The notes below the pieces were generated by a model. It ran no database searches. It was not told the DNA's origin and saw nothing but the letters and a program-made list of their open reading frames with translations. Of a stretch of 37,456 nt of DNA, positions 24,823-33,861 are shown in pieces. This stretch comes from Sphingobacteriaceae bacterium. GTDB taxonomy: Bacteria > Bacteroidota > Bacteroidia > Sphingobacteriales > Sphingobacteriaceae. The stretch's first letter is position 1. Every line of letters starts with the position of its first letter. The stretch is taken from positions 1 to 37,456 of the forward strand of contig JAQSWM010000015.1 in the NCBI GenBank assembly GCA_029266635.1, in the 5' to 3' direction. Both the position numbers and the translations under genes were made by a program.

Positions 24823-26202
24823 CTATTCCGGATTGCTTTCAGTCCACTGTCTACTGAATGACTTTTGCGCCACCTCAGGCATTTCGCGGTGCTTGCCCCA
24901 GCTCTTCCGGAAGAAGTTTTTCATTATCCAATTCTTCATTTTTCCGCCAACCATATCCATTTTACTGCGCTTCAGCATTCCGGTCTTCCACCCTTTCCAG
25001 CCAATCCTTTCCGATGTTGTAGTTAATCCCTCTTTCACCGAATCACGGCGGTTCAAGAGCAGCATTTTGTGGATGTCAATTTTAACAGGGCACACTTCAG
25101 AGCATTTGCCGCAGAGGCTGGAGGCATAGCTCAAATGCTTAAATTCTTCCATCCCACGCAGGTGCGGCGTGATAATCGAGCCAATCGGGCCACTGTACGT
25201 GGTTTCATATGTATGCCCGCCGATGTTTTTGTAAATAGGGCAGGCGTTCAGGCAAGCGCCGCAGCGGATGCAGTACAAACCCTGTCGTAGGTCTTTTTGA
25301 GCCAAAAGATTTGTGCGGCCGTTGTCTAAGAGGATCACGTACATTTCTTCCGGGCCATCAGTTTCGCCTTCCTGCCGCGGCCCGCTCATAATGGTATTGT
25401 AAACGGTAAGGTTTTGGCCTGTGCCGTGGGTGGAGAGCAAAGGCCAGAAAAGGTCCAGGTCGGCAATAGACGGGATCATCTTTTCAATGCCCGCTATTGC
25501 GATGTGGATTTTCGGGAATGTGGTGCAAAGCCGTGCGTTGCCCTCGTTTTCGGTAACGGCGATACTTCCGCTGTCGGCGATCAAAAAATTTGCGCCAGTA
25601 ATGCCGACATCGGCTTTGGTATATTTTTCACGCAGAAGTTCGCGGGCTTTCAAGGTAATCTGCTCCGGCGTTGAGTTGATGTCCATACCAAACTTCTCAT
25701 GGAAAAGCTTTGCGATGTCCTCCTTGCTCAGGTGCATTGCCGGAGTAACAATGTGATATGGCCTTTGCCCAAGCAATTGCACGATATACTCGCCCAAATC
25801 GCTCTCCAGCGACTCAATGCCATGTTCTTCCAGGAAACTGTTCAAATGCAGCTCCTCTGTGGTCATGGATTTAGCTTTTATAACCGTTTTTGCGTTTGCC
25901 TTGCGAATGATGTTCAGGATTTCACGACGGGCTTCTTCAGCATCATTCGCCCAGATCACTTTGCCACCACGCCGCTGAAAATTAGCCTCAAACTCTGGAA
26001 GAAACTTGTCGAGGTTTTCCATCACCTTCCATTTCACCACATGAGCCTTGCGTTTAGAGTTTTCCAGGTTCGCGAAAGGTGATAAGCCGCGTTTTACCGC
26101 CGTATCATACCTCCCGATATTAAAATTAATAATCCGGCGATGGTTCAGATCAAATGCTTTTTCTTCAGAAACTACCTGGAATTCTTCGGCAAGTTTTGTC
26201 AT
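24823..26202 (-). CDS. lutB: L-lactate utilisation iron-sulfur protein LutB
   Basis: LutB carries electrons during L-lactate oxidation as part of the LutABC complex. The 459-residue protein has the LUD-type N-terminal domain (TGANFLIADSGSIAVTENEGN, about residues 202-222) and two 4Fe-4S motifs: CIRCGACLNACP (C311, C314, C317, C321) and CGKCSEVCP (C364, C367, C371). The C-terminal part (ERIGWKGW...) is as in LutB. lutA and lutC are not adjacent here; the flanking genes are unrelated. Its 3' end sits two bases from the convergent ZIP gene. Confidence 0.9.
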   Translation of the reverse strand: MTKLAEEFQVVSEEKAFDLNHRRIINFNIGRYDTAVKRGLSPFANLENSKRKAHVVKWKVMENLDKFLPEFEANFQRRGGKVIWANDAEEARREILNIIRKANAKTVIKAKSMTTEELHLNSFLEEHGIESLESDLGEYIVQLLGQRPYHIVTPAMHLSKEDIAKLFHEKFGMDINSTPEQITLKARELLREKYTKADVGITGANFLIADSGSIAVTENEGNARLCTTFPKIHIAIAGIEKMIPSIADLDLFWPLLSTHGTGQNLTVYNTIMSGPRQEGETDGPEEMYVILLDNGRTNLLAQKDLRQGLYCIRCGACLNACPIYKNIGGHTYETTYSGPIGSIITPHLRGMEEFKHLSYASSLCGKCSEVCPVKIDIHKMLLLNRRDSVKEGLTTTSERIGWKGWKTGMLKRSKMDMVGGKMKNWIMKNFFRKSWGKHREMPEVAQKSFSRQWTESNPE

Positions 26203-26305
26203 ACCGCGAAGTTAGGGATTAAGCCCAAAGCGAGTAGCCATCGCGGCGTGAAAAAAAATAAAATTCCTTGTAACCAATCCGCCTGGAGCAGCGTCTTTCA
26301 AGTAG

Positions 26306-26325
26306 AGGTGCTAGCAACAGCACCT
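26306..26325 (+). other. Perfect hairpin upstream of a lipoprotein gene
   Basis: A seven-base perfect stem (26306-26312 with 26319-26325) encloses a six-base loop and lies 28 bases before the ATG of the lipoprotein. No T tract follows, so it is not a normal terminator. It could be an operator or mRNA structure; no function is shown. Confidence 0.5.
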
Positions 26326-26352
26326 GAACCGATCACAATTAATTTTAATTTT

Positions 26353-27057
26353 ATGAAGAAGTACTTAGTTTATTCAGCACTCGCAGCTTGCTTGTTGCAA
26401 GCATGCTCATCTCAGGTTTACAACAATCAGGGTTTTGTTTCAAGTCATAATCTCACAGGAAAAAAAGTTGCCATACTTCCGGTTGAGGTAGAATTTACAG
26501 GCAATCTCCCAAAAGGATATTCTATTGGCGATAAAATGGCTGCCGAGGAAACCGAAAGCACAGCCATCCAAAACCTCATTTACAGCGAATATCTTTATAA
26601 AGCTGGTTCTGGCAGCAAGAAACGCCATGCGGTAGAGTTGATCAACACCGATCAAATCAACAGCCGATTACGCGAGAAAGGGATTGATGTGCGGGAAGCC
26701 TGGAGTATGAATCCGGATAGCCTGGGCAAAATGGTTGGAGCAGACATGGTGCTGAAAGTACATGTCAAAAAGAATCGGATCATGTCTGAATCTGCCGCAT
26801 TCGGCATTGACGTAGCTACCAATGTAATTGGCGGACTGCTGAGCAAAGGCACTAACAATAGTACTTCGGTAAGCCCCGGCAATACCAAAACATACACCAT
26901 CAACATAGATGCGACACTATCTGACGTGAACAGCAGCACCGTTATTACCAAGTTCTCCCGTCAGGGCGACGCAAGCTGGAGCCAATCGCCGGAAAGCGTG
27001 GTTAAATCGACCGGTAAAAAGATTGTTAGAAAAGGAGTTGTGTACGCACAAGAATAG
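26353..27057 (+). CDS. Lipoprotein of unknown function, CsgG/GNA1162-like opening
   Basis: A 234-residue lipoprotein. The signal peptide ends in the lipobox LLQAC followed by SSQ. The mature protein opens with GKKVAILPVEVEFTG, a pattern that begins the nucleotide-like fold of CsgG, GNA1162 and LpoB-type lipoproteins; later it has VGADMVLKVHVKKN and a Ser/Thr-rich strand region. The similarity is suggestive, not proof. The open frame upstream to 26140 is not real. A good terminator follows, so the gene is probably transcribed alone. Confidence 0.75.
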   Translation: MKKYLVYSALAACLLQACSSQVYNNQGFVSSHNLTGKKVAILPVEVEFTGNLPKGYSIGDKMAAEETESTAIQNLIYSEYLYKAGSGSKKRHAVELINTDQINSRLREKGIDVREAWSMNPDSLGKMVGADMVLKVHVKKNRIMSESAAFGIDVATNVIGGLLSKGTNNSTSVSPGNTKTYTINIDATLSDVNSSTVITKFSRQGDASWSQSPESVVKSTGKKIVRKGVVYAQE

Positions 27058-27079
27058 CTTTTACTGGTGCTTACATCAG

Positions 27080-27107
27080 AAAAGGAGCTTTCAGGCTCCT
27101 TTTTTTG
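27080..27107 (+). terminator. Intrinsic terminator after the lipoprotein gene
   Basis: An eight-base stem (27081-27088 with 27095-27102), six-base loop and T tract to 27106. It separates the lipoprotein from the acetate operon. Confidence 0.88.
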
Positions 27108-27153
27108 TTACGGGTTTGTTGCACCAATCTACTCAGAATTGCTTCGTTCTTTT

Positions 27154-27161
27154 TATGTTTG
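27154..27161 (+). promoter_or_regulatory. Candidate -7 element of the acetate operon
   Basis: TATGTTTG is a perfect TAnnTTTG, 35 bases before the first ATG of the operon. No TTTG or TTG is present 19-21 bases upstream, so it may need an activator or may be a chance match. Confidence 0.3.
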
Positions 27162-27196
27162 AGTTCAAGTTCACTAACCTAAAAACCTCAAACTAA

Positions 27197-27481
27197 ATGC
27201 TTCATAAACCCGCCATTGAGTCCGGCATTGACAATGCCGCAAAAAGGAAAGCCAGATTAGGAGTCTGGTTCTTTTTCATTTACCTGTTTTTTTATGGGGG
27301 ATTTGTGGCGATAGGAGTCTTAAACTACGAGTTATTGGCTACTCAGGTAACGCTGGGAGTAAACCTTGCGGTATTTTACGGGATGGGCCTCATCCTTTTT
27401 GCTGTGTTGCTCGGAATCTTGTACAACTTCTTATGCTCCAGGTATGAAGACGAAATGAATGAAGGGGAGGCGAAGTCATGA
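27197..27481 (+). CDS. DUF485 (YjcH-like) membrane protein
   Basis: A 94-residue protein with two transmembrane helices (about 22-45 and 55-78) of the DUF485/YjcH family. In E. coli yjcH lies between acs and actP; here it precedes actP and acs. It is thought to assist the acetate symporter, but its role is not settled. Its stop overlaps the actP start by four bases (ATGA). Confidence 0.88.
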   Translation: MLHKPAIESGIDNAAKRKARLGVWFFFIYLFFYGGFVAIGVLNYELLATQVTLGVNLAVFYGMGLILFAVLLGILYNFLCSRYEDEMNEGEAKS

Positions 27482-29400
27482 TCTACGGTATTTCCTACAT
27501 CGCATTAATTTTTTTCGTGCTTTTTGTCGGGGTAGTTCTTGGGCTCTCATTTTATTTCGCTCGTAAAACTAGTTCCGCTTCCTCATACTACGCAGCGGGC
27601 GGACAAATCCACTGGGCAGTTAACGGCATCGCTTTCGCGGGAGATTATCTTTCAGCTGCCTCTTTTCTGGGTATTTGCGGGATGATTGCCACAGCCGGGT
27701 ACGATGGATTCCTATATTCTATTGGCTTCCTTGCGGGATGGATCGTAGCACTTTTCCTGATCGCCGAACCTATGAAAAGACTCGGCAAATACACATTTAC
27801 TGATGCACTGAACTCCACCTTTAAATCGCGGGCCATTACGCTCACGGCAGCGATAAGCACTTTAATAGTTTCAATTTTCTACCTCATTCCCCAAATGGTG
27901 GGTGCAGGCGATCTGGTAACACCACTACTCGGGCTGCCGCATTGGGTCGGCGTTGTACTGGTTGGAATTGTGGTAATCGTCATTGTTGCCAGTGCGGGCA
28001 TGACCTCCACAACCTATGTCCAGTTTATAAAAGGCGGGTTGTTGCTGATCCTTTCCACCATTCTGACCGTCTACATCCTTAAAAACGGATTAAACCTTCA
28101 GCCCGACCACACCGGACAGCCGTATCATCGGTTCATGTCGCTCAGCCCGACAATGTCTGATACTACTGTAGTTTCTGCCGGAGATTGGAAGGTGGTTTCG
28201 CAACAAGATGTAAAAGGAAAGGATTTTGTGAAACTAGAAAAAGACGGCGTTGCAAGATGGTTCCGGCTTAGCCAGAAAGATTCGGCTTACACACTGGCTG
28301 AAGCGCTTTCCATCAGCGAAGGCGAAAACGGTCAAACCTTCTATAACGGCAAGCCGAAAGCACAAGCTAAGTTCTTTCAGGTGGGGCACATGAGCAAGAT
28401 CATTGTAGATGGAAAAGAGGTTAGCAAAACTGGTGCTTTAGGTCCGTTTGAATATCTTTCTACCATCGAAAAGAGTGAAGTCGTTCGCTTTTCCGAAGCC
28501 AAGTTTACCGATAATGGCAAGAAAGTGTCGGTCTATTACCAGGCTAAAACTCCTGGAAAAGACTTCATGCTGCCCGGCTTGAAATACAAAATTGGTAAGG
28601 GTGCAAGCATCTGGAGCCGCCTTGATTTTATCTCGCTAATGCTCGCTTTGTTCCTCGGAACTGCCGCTTTGCCCCACATCCTGATAAGGTATTACACGGT
28701 AAAATCGCAACGTGATGCCCGCAAATCCACCATTCTGGCTATAGCCGCAATCGGCGCCTTTTATGTGCTCACGCTTTTTATGGGATTAGGCGCAGCGGTA
28801 AACGGAGTAATGGATGTGGAATCGAGCAATATGGCTGCGCCGCTTTTGGCCAAGGCTTTCGGTGTTGTGTTATTCTCTATCATATCCGCGGTAGCGTTTG
28901 CAACAATATTGGGAACTGTTTCAGGTCTGATCATCGCTTCTTCCGGCGCAATTGCTCACGACTTGATGGACAATTACTTCAAAGTAAATTTCAACGATGA
29001 CAAGAAAGTGCGGGCTGGGAAAATGGCGGCTTTCGGCGTGGGAATCTTCGCGATAGCTTTGGGAATTTTGTTCAAAGGAATGAACGTTTCTTTCCTTGTG
29101 GGATGGGCATTTTCCATCGCCGCATCGGCAAACCTGCCCGCGATATTATTCCTACTGTTTTGGAAAAGAACTACTGCAAAAGGAATTTCCTGGTCTATCG
29201 TAACAGGCATTGTCAGTTCACTGGCAATCATCCTCACCTCTCCTACCATGTGGGACAGATACGGGCTTGATGCCTCAACCGCCATCCATAAATTGGAAAA
29301 TCCGGCCATTATTTCTTTTCCCTTAGCTATACTTGCAGTATGGTTAGGATCGCTGGCTTCGCAGGATAAAAATGCGGCTGTGCAGCGAACCGAAGCCTAA
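27478..29400 (+). CDS. actP: ActP-like sodium/acetate symporter with an enlarged loop
   Basis: A 640-residue sodium:solute symporter of the ActP group, which imports acetate. The membrane core matches: SSYYAAGGQIHWAVNGIAFAGDYLSAASFLG near the N terminus, FYLIPQMVGAGDLVTPLLG, TSTTYVQFIKG, and after the loop LGTAALPHILIRYYTVKSQRDARKS. E. coli ActP is about 550 residues. The excess lies between residues about 205 and 378, where a hydrophilic region of about 170 residues (rich in Lys, Asp, Ser and Thr) replaces a much shorter loop of about 40. Six helices precede it, so if the N terminus is outside, as is usual in this family, the insert is periplasmic. The operon context with acs supports acetate or a similar short acid as substrate. 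Confidence 0.9.
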   Translation: MIYGISYIALIFFVLFVGVVLGLSFYFARKTSSASSYYAAGGQIHWAVNGIAFAGDYLSAASFLGICGMIATAGYDGFLYSIGFLAGWIVALFLIAEPMKRLGKYTFTDALNSTFKSRAITLTAAISTLIVSIFYLIPQMVGAGDLVTPLLGLPHWVGVVLVGIVVIVIVASAGMTSTTYVQFIKGGLLLILSTILTVYILKNGLNLQPDHTGQPYHRFMSLSPTMSDTTVVSAGDWKVVSQQDVKGKDFVKLEKDGVARWFRLSQKDSAYTLAEALSISEGENGQTFYNGKPKAQAKFFQVGHMSKIIVDGKEVSKTGALGPFEYLSTIEKSEVVRFSEAKFTDNGKKVSVYYQAKTPGKDFMLPGLKYKIGKGASIWSRLDFISLMLALFLGTAALPHILIRYYTVKSQRDARKSTILAIAAIGAFYVLTLFMGLGAAVNGVMDVESSNMAAPLLAKAFGVVLFSIISAVAFATILGTVSGLIIASSGAIAHDLMDNYFKVNFNDDKKVRAGKMAAFGVGIFAIALGILFKGMNVSFLVGWAFSIAASANLPAILFLLFWKRTTAKGISWSIVTGIVSSLAIILTSPTMWDRYGLDASTAIHKLENPAIISFPLAILAVWLGSLASQDKNAAVQRTEA

Positions 29401-29412
29401 ACGCATTCGATT

Positions 29413-31320
29413 ATGGATTTACAGATCAACTCCTTTGAAGATTATAAACGGGTTTACGAATACAGTGTAGCAGAGCCTGAAAAATTTTGGGCGGGCATAG
29501 CTGACACGTTTACCTGGCGCAAAAAGTGGGATAAAGTTCTCAACTGGAATTTCACTGAGCCAAATATCCGATGGTTTGAAGGAGCTAAGCTAAACATTAC
29601 AGAAAACTGTCTCGACAGGCATCTAGAAACGCTCGGCAATCAGCCTGCTATCATTTGGGAGCCCAATGATCCCGAAGAAGATCATCGCGTTTTAACTTAT
29701 AAGCAGTTACACGATAAAGTTTGCCAATTCGCTAACGTACTGAAAAACAATGGCGCACAAAAAGGCGATCGCATTTGCATTTACATGCCAATGGTGCCCG
29801 AGCTGGCCATCGCAGTTCTGGCGTGTGCCCGCATTGGAGCAATCCACTCGGTGGTTTTCGGTGGTTTCTCCGCACAGTCCATCGCCGACAGGATACAGGA
29901 CGCAAGTTGTTCGCTGGTAATTACTTCCGATGGCGCATTCCGCGGCGGCAAAGAAATCCCAATGAAGTCAGTGATTGACGATGCCCTCGTGCGTTGCCCA
30001 TCCGTAAAGAAAGTGATTGTCCTCACCCGCAGCCGTACACCTGTTTCGATGATAAAAGGCCGCGACGCCTGGTGGGAAGATGAGGTCAAAAAGGTTGAAA
30101 CAATGGGCAATCCAGACTGCCCAGCAGAAGAAATGGATGCGGAAGACATGCTCTTCATCCTCTATACTTCCGGCTCTACTGGCAAGCCCAAAGGCGTGGT
30201 ACATACCTGCGGCGGATATATGGTTTATACCGGCTACACTTTCGCAAACGTTTTTCAATATCAGCCAGGCGAAGTTTATTTCTGCACAGCCGATATTGGC
30301 TGGATAACCGGGCATTCATACATTGTTTACGGCCCTCTTTCACAAGGCGCCACCAGCCTAATGTTTGAAGGTATTCCGACTTGGCCGGATGCTGGCCGGC
30401 TCTGGAACATCGTTCAGATACACAAAGCAAATATCCTCTACACCGCTCCTACCGCTCTTCGCTCGCTGATGGGTTTCGGCCTGGATCCGGTGATCGGCAA
30501 AGACCTCAGCTCTTTAAAAAAGCTGGGATCTGTAGGCGAGCCGATAAACGAAGAAGCCTGGCATTGGTTCGACGATCACATCGGGCATAACAAATGCCCC
30601 ATTGTAGATACGTGGTGGCAAACGGAAACTGGAGGGATCATGATATCGCCAATTGCAGGCGTCACCCCTACCAAGCCTGGTTACGCAACCTTGCCACTGC
30701 CGGGCATTCAACCTATTCTGGTTGACGAAAATGGGAAAGAAATTGAGGGGAACGACGTAAGCGGGAATTTGTGTATCAGGTATCCGTGGCCGGGAATGCT
30801 TCGCACCACATACGGTGATCATGAACGCTGCCGCACCACGTATTTCGCTACATACGAAAATCTCTATTTTACCGGCGATGGCTGCCTCCGCGATGCGGAT
30901 GGCTATTACAAGATAACAGGCCGGGTGGATGATGTGCTAAACGTATCCGGTCACAGGCTTGGGACTGCAGAGGTAGAAAACGCCATCAACATGCACGCAA
31001 ATGTGATAGAATCGGCAGTGGTGGGCTATCCGCACGATATAAAAGGCCAGGGCGTTTACGCATTTGTGGTTTGCCCTGAAAAGCATGGAACCGACGAATC
31101 TACCCGCAAGGACATCGTGATGACGGTTTCCCGGATCATCGGGCCAATCGCCAAACCAGATAAAATTCAGTTTGTATCCGGCTTGCCGAAAACACGTTCC
31201 GGAAAGATTATGCGCAGGATTTTGAGGAAAATCGCTGAAGGTGATACCTCGAATCTTGGCGATACATCAACTTTGCTTGACCCGGCAGTGGTAACCGAAA
31301 TAAAGGAAGGAAGAATTTAA
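29413..31320 (+). CDS. acs: Acetyl-CoA synthetase
   Basis: Acs makes acetyl-CoA from acetate, ATP and CoA. The 635-residue protein has the P-loop-like YTSGSTGKPKG (251-261), the acetate-binding region WWQTETGGIMISP, the hinge and C-terminal segment ITGRVDDVLNVSGHRLGTAEVE, and the conserved lysine K598 in RSGKIMRR that is acetylated to regulate the enzyme. It starts 12 bases after actP, completing a DUF485-actP-acs operon for acetate uptake and activation. Length and motifs match AMP-forming Acs rather than propionyl-CoA synthetase, though the two are close. Confidence 0.96.
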   Translation: MDLQINSFEDYKRVYEYSVAEPEKFWAGIADTFTWRKKWDKVLNWNFTEPNIRWFEGAKLNITENCLDRHLETLGNQPAIIWEPNDPEEDHRVLTYKQLHDKVCQFANVLKNNGAQKGDRICIYMPMVPELAIAVLACARIGAIHSVVFGGFSAQSIADRIQDASCSLVITSDGAFRGGKEIPMKSVIDDALVRCPSVKKVIVLTRSRTPVSMIKGRDAWWEDEVKKVETMGNPDCPAEEMDAEDMLFILYTSGSTGKPKGVVHTCGGYMVYTGYTFANVFQYQPGEVYFCTADIGWITGHSYIVYGPLSQGATSLMFEGIPTWPDAGRLWNIVQIHKANILYTAPTALRSLMGFGLDPVIGKDLSSLKKLGSVGEPINEEAWHWFDDHIGHNKCPIVDTWWQTETGGIMISPIAGVTPTKPGYATLPLPGIQPILVDENGKEIEGNDVSGNLCIRYPWPGMLRTTYGDHERCRTTYFATYENLYFTGDGCLRDADGYYKITGRVDDVLNVSGHRLGTAEVENAINMHANVIESAVVGYPHDIKGQGVYAFVVCPEKHGTDESTRKDIVMTVSRIIGPIAKPDKIQFVSGLPKTRSGKIMRRILRKIAEGDTSNLGDTSTLLDPAVVTEIKEGRI

Positions 31321-31382
31321 GCTTCTTTGATCCGGCATAAACCTTTTCCCAATGTAGATGTTGATTTAAAAAACATACTACT

Positions 31383-31568
31383 ATGGACAGATTAGAATTA
31401 AAAGGCTCATGGAATGAGCTGAAAGGCAAGGTTAAACAAGCCTACGGCGATTTAACCGACGACGACCTGAGATATGAAGACGGCAAAGACGATGAACTTT
31501 ATGGCCGCCTTCAACAAAAGACCGGCAAAACCCGCGACGATCTTATCAGCTGGTTAAGAAGCCTGTAA
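31383..31568 (+). CDS. CsbD-family stress protein
   Basis: A 61-residue CsbD-like protein. The family pattern is clear: [24 protein letters not shown], then [23 protein letters not shown]. Such small, charged, helical proteins are induced by general stress in many bacteria; their action is unknown. It is flanked by acs upstream and a strong terminator downstream, and is probably transcribed on its own. Confidence 0.92.
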   Translation: MDRLELKGSWNELKGKVKQAYGDLTDDDLRYEDGKDDELYGRLQQKTGKTRDDLISWLRSL

Positions 31569-31574
31569 ATATTC

Positions 31575-31603
31575 AGCCCCGGATTTCTCCGGGGCTTTTT
31601 TTT
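31575..31603 (+). terminator. Intrinsic terminator after the csbD gene
   Basis: A nine-base perfect stem (31575-31583 with 31588-31596), four-base loop and an eight-T tract. It ends the csbD transcript before surE. Confidence 0.93.
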
Positions 31604-31658
31604 GCTCTGTCAATTCGGGTTCGCGATTTTACTTGAGCCGTTTTCGTAATTTCGCTGA

Positions 31659-32441
31659 ATGAAGAAATCTAAACCGGTTATCCTGGTTGTAAATGACGAT
31701 GGCATCACCGCTCCGGGCATAAAAGTGCTCATTGAGGTGATGAAAGACATGGGAGAGGTTGTGGTGGTTGCTCCCGACAGCCCGCAGTCGGGAATGGGGC
31801 ACGCTATTACCATTGGCAAACCGCTGCGCCTCGACAAAGTGGAGTTATACGAAGGTGTTGAGATGTACAAATGCTCAGGCACTCCTGTCGACTGCGTGAA
31901 GCTCGCCGTGAACAAAATCTTCAAAGGCAAAAAACCGGATTTGTGCGTTTCGGGTATTAATCATGGGCTGAACCATTCTATTAATGTGATTTATTCCGGC
32001 ACTATGTCGGCGGCTGTGGAAGGGGCAATTGAAAAAATCCCGTCTATCGGCTTTTCTTTCGACGATTTTACTGAAGGTGCCGATTTCTCCAGATGCCGTC
32101 CATTCATAAAGGCAATCGCCGCTCAGGTTCTGGACCACGGTCTTGCAGAAGGAACTTTGCTAAATGTGAACTTCCCAAATGTTCCCACCATCAAAGGCAT
32201 CAAAATCTGCCGACAGGCACAGGCAAAGTGGGCAGAGGAATTCGACGAGCGCCTGGATCCGCATAAGCGAAATTATTACTGGCTTACTGGTGTTTTTCAA
32301 CTGAATGATCAGGGCGAAGACACCGATGTTTGGGCGTTAAGCAACCATTACGCTTCTGTGGTGCCAATCCAGTTTGACATGACTGCTCATCACGCAATTA
32401 CCACCTTAAACACCTGGAAGTTCGATGTTCAAAAAGGATAA
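31659..32441 (+). CDS. surE: 5'/3'-nucleotidase SurE
   Basis: SurE removes phosphate from nucleoside monophosphates and helps stationary-phase survival. The 260-residue protein has the metal-binding DDG motif near its N terminus (VNDDGI, D13 and D14), PDSPQSGMGHAIT, GTPVDCVKLA and SGINHGLN, all conserved. The small membrane protein downstream begins inside its last codons (17-base overlap), and lpxB follows, a grouping I associate with Bacteroidota. Confidence 0.95.
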   Translation: MKKSKPVILVVNDDGITAPGIKVLIEVMKDMGEVVVVAPDSPQSGMGHAITIGKPLRLDKVELYEGVEMYKCSGTPVDCVKLAVNKIFKGKKPDLCVSGINHGLNHSINVIYSGTMSAAVEGAIEKIPSIGFSFDDFTEGADFSRCRPFIKAIAAQVLDHGLAEGTLLNVNFPNVPTIKGIKICRQAQAKWAEEFDERLDPHKRNYYWLTGVFQLNDQGEDTDVWALSNHYASVVPIQFDMTAHHAITTLNTWKFDVQKG

Positions 32442-32685
32442 TGTTTTTATAGGCGTAGCGCTTGGGCTTGTGTTGCCCGGCATAGCATGGTTCTTCGTAG
32501 AGATATTGAAGAAAAACGTACGTTTCTTCGAAAAAGACGATCTGCTTTATATTGGCTGTATCGCCCTCAATCTCATTGCCGTACGTTATTTTTTTAAGTA
32601 CGATAAAGAAAACACAGCAAGAGGAATTGTTGCTTCTACTTTCGTTTGCGCATTCATTTTCTTCTTTTACAAAGTGCGGCAGTAA
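32425..32685 (+). CDS. Small three-helix membrane protein between surE and lpxB
   Basis: An 86-residue protein with three hydrophobic helices (about residues 7-25, 41-57 and 66-83) and no recognised family. Its ATG lies 17 bases inside surE, which suggests translational coupling, and lpxB begins 66 bases after its stop. A role tied to the envelope is plausible from position only. Confidence 0.7.
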   Translation: MFKKDNVFIGVALGLVLPGIAWFFVEILKKNVRFFEKDDLLYIGCIALNLIAVRYFFKYDKENTARGIVASTFVCAFIFFFYKVRQ

Positions 32686-32696
32686 TTAGCAAACAA

Positions 32697-32751
32697 TGTT
32701 AGCGACACCTTACACCTCTTACCCTACGCCTTCCACCCTCAAGCCCTAACC
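32697..32751 (+). repeat. Pyrimidine-rich low-complexity tract upstream of lpxB
   Basis: The spacer before lpxB is a run of short CCTTAC/CCCTAC-like units with few purines on the plus strand. It holds no clear promoter or ribosome-binding site. Like the purine-rich tract after sucD, it looks like a decayed short-period repeat. Confidence 0.35.
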
Positions 32752-33861
32752 ATGCGCTACTACCTCCTTGCCGGCGAAGCTTCAGGCGATCTGCACGGCG
32801 CAAACCTGATGAAGGCGCTCAAAGCCGAAGATGCAAATGCCAGCTTCAGGTTTTTTGGGGGAGATCTGATGCAGGCTGAAGGAGGCGAACTGGCGAAGCA
32901 CATTTCCGATCTCGCGTTTATGGGCTTTGTGGAAGTGGTGGCAAACCTGCGCACTATTTTCAGGAACATGAGATTTGCGAAGGAAGATATTCTGGCTTTT
33001 CAGCCGGATGCGTTAATCCTGATCGACTTTCCCGGTTTTAACCTGAAGATTGCAGAATTCGCGAAAGCAAGAGGAATAAAAGTATTTTATTACATCTCGC
33101 CAAAGGTGTGGGCATGGAACCAAAAACGGGTACTGAAGATCAAAAAAGTTGTTGACCGGATGTTTTGCATCCTCCCTTTTGAAGTAGATTTTTACAGGGA
33201 ATGGGGCATGGAAGTGGATTACATCGGGAATCCGCTGCTGGATTCAGTCGCAGCATTCTCGCCCGATGAAGAATTTCTCGCAAAACACAAGCTTCGGGAC
33301 AAACCCCTGATTGCGCTTCTTCCCGGCAGCCGTAAACAGGAAATTAGCCGCTTGCTGCCCGACATGGCTGAGGTGGCAAGTCGCTTTAGCGAATACACCT
33401 TTGTAATTGCAGGAGCCCCGAATTTTGATGAAACTTATTACGGGCAGTTCCTGAATGGCAACAACATTCCTGTTCTTTTCAACCAAACTTACAATCTGCT
33501 TCACCATGCCTCTGCAGCCATAGTGGCTTCAGGTACAGCGACGCTCGAAACCGCCTTGTTCACCGTGCCACAAGTTGTGGTTTATAAAGGGAATCCGGTG
33601 AGCATAGGCATCGCCAGGGCTTTGGTAAAAATTCGGTTCATCTCCCTGGTGAATCTCATCATGGACAAAGCGGTGGTGAAAGAGCTTATCCAAAGCGATT
33701 GCAACCCGGCGCAAATATCCACCGAGCTCAACTTGTTGCTTAATAATAATGACTATCGTAGCAATATGCTTGAAAACTACCGACAGCTTCGCAATAAAAT
33801 GGGCGAGCCTGGCGCATCCCAAAAAGCCGCAAAGCTGATGTACAAATACGCTGCAAGCTAA
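32752..33861 (+). CDS. lpxB: Lipid-A-disaccharide synthase
   Basis: LpxB joins lipid X and UDP-diacylglucosamine into the lipid A disaccharide at the inner membrane. The 369-residue protein has the conserved opening YYLLAGEASGDLHGANL, LAFMGFVEVV, LIDFPGFNLKIAEFAK, YYISPKVWAWNQKRV, LLPGSRKQEI and the late ASGTATLETAL segment. It confirms a lipid A-bearing outer membrane. Its stop overlaps the convergent small protein gene by four bases. Confidence 0.95.
   Translation: MRYYLLAGEASGDLHGANLMKALKAEDANASFRFFGGDLMQAEGGELAKHISDLAFMGFVEVVANLRTIFRNMRFAKEDILAFQPDALILIDFPGFNLKIAEFAKARGIKVFYYISPKVWAWNQKRVLKIKKVVDRMFCILPFEVDFYREWGMEVDYIGNPLLDSVAAFSPDEEFLAKHKLRDKPLIALLPGSRKQEISRLLPDMAEVASRFSEYTFVIAGAPNFDETYYGQFLNGNNIPVLFNQTYNLLHHASAAIVASGTATLETALFTVPQVVVYKGNPVSIGIARALVKIRFISLVNLIMDKAVVKELIQSDCNPAQISTELNLLLNNNDYRSNMLENYRQLRNKMGEPGASQKAAKLMYKYAAS

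Noticed and set aside
31647-31654. TAATTTCG near-match to a -7 element before surE
   Set aside because: It has a mismatch, no -33 partner at the right distance and lies only a few bases before the ATG.
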